Shown: one piece after another, positions 6,923 to 11,808 of the stretch | How positions within the stretch are numbered: position 1 is the stretch's first letter | How the letters are laid out: each line of letters begins with the position of its first letter | Source of the DNA: an uncultured delta proteobacterium | Lineage (GTDB): Bacteria > Myxococcota_A > Bradymonadia > REDH01 | Direction of reading: 5' to 3' | Assembly: GCA_903912275.1 (NCBI GenBank) | Contig: CAIWGR010000397.1 | Coordinates: forward strand, 1 to 11,808 | Length of the DNA: 11,808 nucleotides | The notes under the pieces: generated by a model | The model's input: only the letters and a program-made list of their open reading frames with translations | Databases searched by the model: none | Told to the model about the DNA's origin: nothing | Program-made: the position numbers and the translations under genes

Positions 6923-8859
6923 GCGCGCAGAAGCCGGCAGTCTCGAAGCTCGAAGCGGAGGCCATCGCGGTCTCTCGCGACCCTGTGCTTGCCCACATGC
7001 TGGCAGAGGAGAAGGTGGAGGTTGCGGGCCGCGATCTGCAGCTGCTCAAACGGCTGCTCGGCTACCTGCGCCCGCACCGGCTGCTGGCGGCGGTCTGCGT
7101 CTTCATGGCGGTGGCCGAGGCGCTGGCGATGACCGTGCCGCCCTACATTGTGGGGCTGGCGATGGACCGAGCCTCGGGCGTCACGGGCCGCACGCCGCGC
7201 GCCTTCGACCACCTGCTCGACGCCATCGGCGAGGTGGCGCTCTCGGCGGTGGATCGGGTGCCGACCGATACGGCTGCGCTCATCACCTACTTCGGTGTGA
7301 TGTCGCTGCTCTTCTGGCTGCTCCGGTTCGGTGTGGCGGTGGCCACCTCCTACTGGGTGCAGAAGCTGAGCCAGCTGATCCTGCACGACCTCCGGGTCGA
7401 CATCTTCGCCCACATCACTGCGATGGACATGGGCTTCTTTCACAAGAACCCGGTGGGCCGCCTGGTGAACCGGACCACCTTCGATGTGGCGTCGCTCTCG
7501 GAGCTGTTCTCAGATGCCTTCGCGCAGGGGATGCGGGACATCCTCTTTGTGCTGGTGCTCTACAGCGTGATGTTCACGATCGACCCGCTGCTCGGCACGA
7601 TGCTGCTCCTCGTGGTGCCGGCGCTGGTGCTGATTTCGCGCCTCTACCAGCGCATGGTTCGTCCTGCGCTCCGCGCGAACTCGGCGGTGGTGTCGCGGAT
7701 GAACGGGTGGCTTGCAGAGAACCTGGCGGGCATGCGGGAGAACCAGCTCTACCGGCGGGAGCCGCGGCGCGCTGCGGAGTACCGCTCGCTGACCGAGGCG
7801 CATCAGACTGCGCAGGTGGGCATGGTCCGGCCCTGGGCCTGGGTTCGGCCGGCGATGATGCTGACGAGCTCGCTCGCGACGGCGGCGGTGCTCTGGCTCG
7901 GCTACCAGCGGGTGTCGGAGGGCATCATCACGGTGGGCGTTCTGCTCACCTTCATCCAGTATACCTCGCGCCTCTGGGTGCCCATCCGGAATCTGACGGA
8001 GAAGTTCAACCTGGTGCAGCAGTCGCTGACCTCGGGTGAGCGGATCATGGAGATTCTGGATGAGAAGGTCGGCATGAACGACGGCCCTGCGGAGGGTGCC
8101 GTGACGGTGGCGCCGAGCCGCGGCGAGGTTCGCTTTGAGGCGGTGCGGTTCCGGTATGCGGGACGCGAAGAGGAGGTGCTCAAGGGCATCACCTTCACCG
8201 CGCAGGTTGGGCAGATGGTGGCGCTGGTGGGCGACACGGGCGCTGGCAAGTCGACCGTGGCCCACCTCATCTCCCGCTTCTACGATGTGAGCGCCGGCGA
8301 GGTGCTGGTGGATGGCGTGGATGTGCGCCAATACCGGCTGAACGCACTGCGGAGCTCCATCGCGATTGTACCGCAGGATGTGGTGGTCTTTGCAGGAAGC
8401 GTGCGCGACAACATCACGCTCGGTCGAGCGGTGGATGATGCGACGGTCTGGAAGTGTGTGGAGGCTGTCTCTGCGCGCGGGATTGTGGAGCGTTTGGGTG
8501 GCCTCGACGGGTCGCTGGATGAGGGCGGCCGGACGCTTTCGACGGGCGAGCGGCAGCTGCTGAGCTTCGCGCGGGCGCTGGTCGGAAATCCGCCTGTGCT
8601 CATCCTGGATGAGGCGACGGCGAACGTCGATACGAGCACCGAGATGGTCATTCAGGAGGCGCTGCGGAACCTCACGCGGGGCCGCACCACGATTGCGATC
8701 GCGCACCGGCTCAGCACCATCCGTGAGGCCGACGAGATTCTCGTGCTCGGCCATGGCGCGGTGCTGGAGCGTGGTCGCCACGAGCAGCTCTTGGACGACA
8801 ACGGGGCCTACGCGAAGCTCTACCGGACGCACTTGGCTGGGAGCGGCGAGGCCTCGTAG
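6919..8859 (+). CDS. ABC exporter half-transporter, subunit with catalytic Glu and degenerate signature (MdlB/TM288-like)
   Basis: This 646-residue partner has a hydrophilic N-terminal lead (about 1-50), a six-helix membrane domain (about 50-370) and an ATPase domain. Motifs in order: Walker A GDTGAGKST (438-446), Q-loop Gln486, signature LSTGERQ (540-546) instead of LSGGQ, Walker B LILDE (561-565) with catalytic Glu565, and switch His596. Combined with the first subunit, the active site is this Walker A/B with the partner's normal LSGGQ. The other site pairs the partner's Asp543 with this altered signature. That is the pattern of known heterodimeric type IV exporters. The first external loop (about 83-120) is long and polar. 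Its ATG overlaps the upstream stop by four bases, which suggests coupled translation and balanced subunit synthesis. It is the last gene before a 167-base gap. Confidence 0.95.
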   Translation: MSAQKPAVSKLEAEAIAVSRDPVLAHMLAEEKVEVAGRDLQLLKRLLGYLRPHRLLAAVCVFMAVAEALAMTVPPYIVGLAMDRASGVTGRTPRAFDHLLDAIGEVALSAVDRVPTDTAALITYFGVMSLLFWLLRFGVAVATSYWVQKLSQLILHDLRVDIFAHITAMDMGFFHKNPVGRLVNRTTFDVASLSELFSDAFAQGMRDILFVLVLYSVMFTIDPLLGTMLLLVVPALVLISRLYQRMVRPALRANSAVVSRMNGWLAENLAGMRENQLYRREPRRAAEYRSLTEAHQTAQVGMVRPWAWVRPAMMLTSSLATAAVLWLGYQRVSEGIITVGVLLTFIQYTSRLWVPIRNLTEKFNLVQQSLTSGERIMEILDEKVGMNDGPAEGAVTVAPSRGEVRFEAVRFRYAGREEEVLKGITFTAQVGQMVALVGDTGAGKSTVAHLISRFYDVSAGEVLVDGVDVRQYRLNALRSSIAIVPQDVVVFAGSVRDNITLGRAVDDATVWKCVEAVSARGIVERLGGLDGSLDEGGRTLSTGERQLLSFARALVGNPPVLILDEATANVDTSTEMVIQEALRNLTRGRTTIAIAHRLSTIREADEILVLGHGAVLERGRHEQLLDDNGAYAKLYRTHLAGSGEAS

Positions 8860-8872
8860 GGCGCAAAGTCCG

Positions 8873-8901
8873 TTGACAAGGCCTCTCGTTGGTGCAAATG
8901 G
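8873..8901 (+). promoter_or_regulatory. candidate promoter for the three-gene helicase-linked operon
   Basis: A perfect -35 hexamer TTGACA (8873-8878) lies in the 167-base gap after the ABC operon. It is followed by a 17-base spacer and AAATGG (8896-8901), which is a poor -10. It would leave a leader of roughly 120 bases before the ATG at 9027. The gap otherwise holds a short imperfect inverted repeat (GAGTC 8970-8974, GACTC 8986-8990) with no T-run, so I see no intrinsic terminator between the two operons and read-through is possible. Confidence 0.27.
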
Positions 8902-9026
8902 CAGCGTTGTTGGGCTTTCGGGCCGCCGATGGGTTATCCGGAGGCGGGCTGGGGTCCTCAAGACGGAGTGAGTCGGCCCGGGGGTGACTCGTCCGAAAAC
9001 CGATCGAGCAATCTCTTCTTCACTGC

Positions 9027-9932
9027 ATGCGAATCATCGAGCACCTCTCCAGCCTTTCAGCGGCGATGAGAGAGCTCAGTGCCTTGCGCTGGGGTGTGCC
9101 TAGCGGCTCACCGCGCGTCATGGCCGAGTCTCTCTTTTCGGCTGCTGTCCGCGACCAGCTTTTTGAGCGGGTCTGCGCCGATGGCGCTGCGCCGCTCTAT
9201 GTGCGGCTGCTGGAGGAGGGTTGTGTTCCGATGTTGGCGGAGCCGGGGATGGAGGAGATGGCGAGCTGGCTGGCGGCTCGGAGTCTGCTGGTGGAGATGG
9301 CCGCTGGCCTGTCGCTGCCCGCGGAGCTGGTGGTGCTGGAGCAGGGTCGCGCGGAGGTGGAGCGTGGCTGGTCGCTGACGCTGCTGTCGCGGTGTGACGA
9401 AGGGTCGCTGCGCCGGCTGGCGCGCGCGGCCGAGCTGCCGCAGCGGAGCCGTCGAGTGGAGCTGGTGCTGTCGCTGCATGACTGGCTGCTCGCTGCGCCG
9501 ACGGCGGGGATGGAGGAGCTGGGTGCGGTGACGCAGAAGCGGCTGCCGTTGCCGGTTCGGGAGCTGACGGGCGTCTCGGTGGAGCCGTTCGTTGGTGGCG
9601 CGAAGTTTGTCTTGTCGACGCGCGACGGCCAGCTCGAGGTTGTGGCGCGGGAGGTGGCGTTGGCGGTGGGCAAGCGGCCCGCGCGTGCCAAGCGGGCCGT
9701 GGTGGAGCGGGTATCGCCGTTTGAGTTCCCCGCGCACGGCGCGGTGAGCGCGGTGGTGACGGTGACGACGCGGCCGCTTGCAGAGCGGATGGCGCAGGAG
9801 CCGCGGCTGGCGGGCTATCTGTCGCAGCGGCTCGACCAGCGCCGATTCGTCGTTCCGGCGGAGGTGGCTGTGGACGAGTTGGAGGCGCTCCTGGGCGAGG
9901 TGCTGTCTGGCGTTGAGGTGGTGCATGGGTAG
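9027..9932 (+). CDS. unknown protein, possible XPB-like helicase accessory domain, paralogue of the next gene
   Basis: I do not recognise this 301-residue protein as a named family. It is mostly helical and Ala/Leu/Arg/Glu-rich, with no signal, membrane segment or ATPase motif. A winged-helix-like stretch runs WLAARSLLVE (81-90) to LPAELVVLEQG (97-107). Residues 127-154 (LRRLARAAELPQRSRRVEL) resemble a SAP-type helix pair. The end (245-292, with RLAGYLSQRLDQRRFVVP) loosely recalls the C-terminus of Helicase_C_3 proteins (XPB/Ssl2 DNA-binding region). It aligns without gaps to the next protein from the first Met (15 of 50 identical) and at 113-158 (17 of 46), suggesting tandem duplication. No Shine-Dalgarno precedes the ATG at 9027, but the shared N-terminus supports it over ATGs at 9066 and 9120. 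The next gene follows after 9 bases. The function is inferred only as DNA-related, from its neighbours. Confidence 0.8.
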   Translation: MRIIEHLSSLSAAMRELSALRWGVPSGSPRVMAESLFSAAVRDQLFERVCADGAAPLYVRLLEEGCVPMLAEPGMEEMASWLAARSLLVEMAAGLSLPAELVVLEQGRAEVERGWSLTLLSRCDEGSLRRLARAAELPQRSRRVELVLSLHDWLLAAPTAGMEELGAVTQKRLPLPVRELTGVSVEPFVGGAKFVLSTRDGQLEVVAREVALAVGKRPARAKRAVVERVSPFEFPAHGAVSAVVTVTTRPLAERMAQEPRLAGYLSQRLDQRRFVVPAEVAVDELEALLGEVLSGVEVVHG

Positions 9933-9941
9933 GAGTGCTGC

Positions 9942-11204
9942 ATGCGTGCACTAGCGCTGCTTCAGCGGCTCTCGCCGACCGCGCTTGCGGCGCTCGCTTC
10001 GCGGCTGGAGGCGCCCTCCGCGGAGGTGCGTTCGCTTGCCGAAGGGATGCGTTCGCTGCGGGTTGCGACCCGGGTGCTGGAGGCCTGCGCGACGCAGAAG
10101 TTGCAGCGGGATCTGGTGCGCATCTGCGCGTCGCCGCTGGAGGTGATGGACGAGGAGGAGCTGGCGGATCCGCTGACCTTTGTCGAGCTCGGCCTGCTCT
10201 GGGCATCGCCGTCTGGCTACGAGGTGCAGGAGGAGCTGGCAGTGGCGCTGGCGCCCAACCTGCCCGGCGAGCGTGGCTCTCTGCTGACCCTGCTGGCACG
10301 GCTCTCTGCGGAGGCTTCGCATGCGCTGGGCCGGAGCCTGGAGGTTGGGCCGCGTGCGACGCAGGTGGAGTGGGTGCTCGACGCGGCCGCGCGGCTGCGG
10401 GCACCTGAGGAGCTGGAGGCGCGGGTGGCGCGGCTTCGGCCGGCCGATCGGGCGCTGCTTCAGGAGGCGCTCGAAGCGGCGCCGCTGCCCGCGTCAAAGG
10501 TCCGGAATCCTGCAGAGGCGCCGCTGCCGGTGGTCACGCTGGCGGAGGGTGCTGCGGGGGAGCAGGGGCTGGTGTTCCGCGTGGCGCTGACGCCCAAGGA
10601 TGGCGCTGGCCGCCTGGTGGTGCCGCTCGAGTTGGTGGCACAGATTGGGGCGGTACTGGAGCGGCTGCCGGCGGCTGCCTCGCCTGTGGCGCGTCGGTCG
10701 CCGCGTCGCTCGGAGCCCTCATCGGAGCGGAGCGCGCCGCGCCGTTTGGAGTCTTCGTCGGAGCGGAGTGCCGAGGCGCCCATCTTTGCCTTCTTCTCGG
10801 AGGCGCCGGCATCTGCGCCCGTGCAGACGCCGGTGCTGCGCCGCGCGCGGCGGGGTGCGGAGGTGTTCGATGCTCCGCAGATGCACTTTCAGCAGGCTCC
10901 GCAGATGGTCTTTCGGTTGGCGCAGGCGGCGGAGCCGGAGTTCCGTCGGGCGCCGGTGCTGCCGGAGGGCTCTGTGACGGTGCGTGCAGCCTCGGCCTGG
11001 GTGCGGCTGGCGGGGCCCGAGGAGGCCGCTGCGGTGCGCCGCGATCATGTGCTTGGGCCGGCGGTGCTGGAGGTCAGCAGCGACGGTGTGGCGGTACTCC
11101 GCGCGGGCGTCGATACGACGGCCTGGTTGGAGGCCTATGTGGTACGAATTCGGCGACGCACGGCAATGACCGGCGCGAAGCGTGATGCGAGGTGGGATGT
11201 CTAG
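9942..11204 (+). CDS. unknown protein, possible XPB-like helicase accessory domain with repeat-bearing linker
   Basis: This 420-residue protein has no family I can name. The N-terminal half (1-185) is helical: LQRLSPTALAALASRL, then FVELGLLWASPSGYEVQEEL (80-99), a winged-helix-like stretch seen in Helicase_C_3-type proteins. A beta-rich patch follows (190-240). Residues about 243-340 are a Pro/Ser/Arg/Glu-rich linker with two short tandem repeats. A small C-terminal domain (343-405, with DHVLGPAVLEVSSDGVAVL) recalls the XPB-type DNA-binding domain end, and the tail is basic (RIRRR, AKRDAR). There is no nuclease or ATPase motif. The N-terminal half aligns to the preceding protein, so the two are probably diverged duplicates. 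A strong ribosome site (AGGAG, 9931-9935) lies six bases before the ATG and overlaps the upstream stop. The probable SNF2 gene starts within this stop region. A role beside that helicase is inferred from position alone. Confidence 0.83.
   Translation: MRALALLQRLSPTALAALASRLEAPSAEVRSLAEGMRSLRVATRVLEACATQKLQRDLVRICASPLEVMDEEELADPLTFVELGLLWASPSGYEVQEELAVALAPNLPGERGSLLTLLARLSAEASHALGRSLEVGPRATQVEWVLDAAARLRAPEELEARVARLRPADRALLQEALEAAPLPASKVRNPAEAPLPVVTLAEGAAGEQGLVFRVALTPKDGAGRLVVPLELVAQIGAVLERLPAAASPVARRSPRRSEPSSERSAPRRLESSSERSAEAPIFAFFSEAPASAPVQTPVLRRARRGAEVFDAPQMHFQQAPQMVFRLAQAAEPEFRRAPVLPEGSVTVRAASAWVRLAGPEEAAAVRRDHVLGPAVLEVSSDGVAVLRAGVDTTAWLEAYVVRIRRRTAMTGAKRDARWDV
10698..10769 (+). repeat. 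36-bp tandem duplication inside the linker of the 420-residue protein
   Basis: Two adjacent 36-base units (10698-10733 and 10734-10769) agree at 28 of 36 positions. They encode the peptides SPRRSEPSSERS and APRRLESSSERS. The frame is kept and most differences are at third positions, so the peptide pattern (basic pair, acidic Ser-rich, Arg) is better kept than the DNA. Confidence 0.75.
10872..10919 (+). repeat. 24-bp imperfect tandem repeat encoding APQM-x-F units
   Basis: The 12-base string GCTCCGCAGATG occurs at 10872 and again at 10896, giving two 8-residue units (APQMHFQQ and APQMVFRL) inside the linker of the 420-residue protein. With only two copies it may be a small duplication or a doubled short binding peptide. 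Confidence 0.6.
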
Positions 11205-11808
11205 TGCTGATCTGCGGTCGCTGCAGGCGACCTTCATTCCCCGATACGAAGGTTCGCATACGGGGCGACTGATGTTCTGGTGCATGCCGCCTCGGGGCGA
11301 GGAGCAGGCGCGCCGTGCGATGTCGGCGCTTCGGCTATTGCGTCGGGGCAAGTCGCAGCAGCGTCCCGAGAAGGCCGATCTGGTCATCCCGACGCCGCAG
11401 CGGAACAAGACGGAAGACTGGGAGATCGCGGAGATCTGGGGCATCCGGCTGCCCATGTATGAGACCATCCGGACGCTGGTTCGCATGGACCTGGCAGAGG
11501 CGGCGCAGCGCAAGGTGTCGGACTCGGTGCGCATCTGGGCGATGGCGGCGAAGCTGGCGGTAGAGATGGTCGCGGCGGGCGAGATGGTTCCGCTGATCGA
11601 GACCAGCGACAAGGGCCAGCTGGTGGCGCGCTGGGGGATGACGGTGCTCAGCCCCGCGTCGCGCGAGCGGCTGGCGATGTTGGAGCGGTCGCTCCCGCTG
11701 GCGGGCCATGCGGTGGTGATGAACGACGGGCAGGCGCACGATACGGCGCGCAAGCGGAAGAAGCGGGGCAACCGCCGGCGGCGGAGGAGGAAGTCGGTCA
11801 CGCCGATG
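11197..11808 (+). CDS. probable N-terminal region of an SNF2-family DEAD/DEAH-box helicase, 3' end cut
   Basis: The frame from the ATG at 11197 is open to the window end (204 residues, no stop). A ribosome site (GAGG, 11189-11192) precedes it, and the start overlaps the upstream stop by 8 bases, so it is co-translated with that gene. The opening LRSLQATFIPRYEG...GRLMFWCMP recalls the first strand of bacterial SNF2 helicases of the SNF2-associated type. Residues 111-134 (VRIWAMAAKLAVEMVAAGEM), ARWGMTVL (144-151) and RLAMLERSLPLAGHAVVM (158-175) follow the same N-terminal pattern found upstream of the helicase core in those proteins. The motor motifs would lie beyond the window, so the call is not proven. 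A very basic tract (RKRKKRGNRRRRRRK, 185-199) is odd for this region: it could be a DNA-binding linker, or the end of a shorter stand-alone protein. Confidence 0.6.
   Translation, partial: MSSADLRSLQATFIPRYEGSHTGRLMFWCMPPRGEEQARRAMSALRLLRRGKSQQRPEKADLVIPTPQRNKTEDWEIAEIWGIRLPMYETIRTLVRMDLAEAAQRKVSDSVRIWAMAAKLAVEMVAAGEMVPLIETSDKGQLVARWGMTVLSPASRERLAMLERSLPLAGHAVVMNDGQAHDTARKRKKRGNRRRRRRKSVTPM

Noticed and set aside
7510..8961. Long minus-strand open frame opposite the second ABC gene
   Set aside because: Same codon-bias shadow: His/Arg/Pro-rich, no domains, fully antisense to a clear ABC subunit.
8899..8988. Possible 29-codon peptide gene in the gap before the helicase-linked operon
   Set aside because: No ribosome site, no conserved feature and Gly/Ser-rich composition; it overlaps the candidate promoter.
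8970..8990. Inverted repeat GAGTC...GACTC as an intrinsic terminator of the ABC operon
   Set aside because: The stem is only five strong pairs, the loop is 11 bases and no T-run follows.
9118..10497. Long minus-strand open frame opposite the two unknown genes
   Set aside because: Pro/Ala/Arg-rich low-complexity translation. The plus strand has a consistent paralogous pair, ribosome sites and operon spacing.

Overview
The window is GC-rich bacterial chromosomal DNA, densely coded, with short or absent intergenic gaps and many codon-bias shadow frames. No RNA gene, insertion sequence, CRISPR array, integrase or phage gene was seen. The gene mix (a FemAB-like DUF482 acyltransferase, a DUF72 protein, a heterodimeric ABC exporter and a secreted START-domain protein) would suit a soil acidobacterium of the Granulicella/Terriglobus type. 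That is a guess from general resemblance, not a demonstrated assignment.

Left part (1-4907), almost entirely minus strand. In transcription order it holds a GT2 glycosyltransferase, a zinc-free MDR dehydrogenase sharing a 4-base ATGA overlap with it, a secreted START/SRPBCC protein, a DUF482 FemAB-like N-acyltransferase, and 7 bases later a DUF72 protein that runs off the left edge. The MDR gene carries a single extra base in a run of five G, which breaks an otherwise intact 338-residue protein. One small plus-strand gene for a 63-residue membrane protein sits between the START and FemAB-like genes. The DUF72 protein has a long disordered N-terminal tail with two sliding-clamp-binding-like peptides.

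Middle part (5051-8859), plus strand. Two ABC exporter half-transporters overlap by ATGA. Their ATP-site motifs are complementary: the first subunit has Asp in place of the catalytic Glu and a normal signature, and the second has the catalytic Glu and a degenerate signature. This predicts a heterodimer with one active and one degenerate ATP site.

Right part (9027-11808), plus strand. Three tightly packed genes form an operon. The first two encode proteins of no recognised function that appear to be diverged tandem paralogues. Both loosely recall the DNA-binding (Helicase_C_3-like) parts of XPB/Ssl2-type helicases, without any motor. The third starts inside the end of the second and looks like the N-terminal region of an SNF2-family helicase, cut by the window end. 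This trio is the best candidate for a little-described DNA-processing module in the window.
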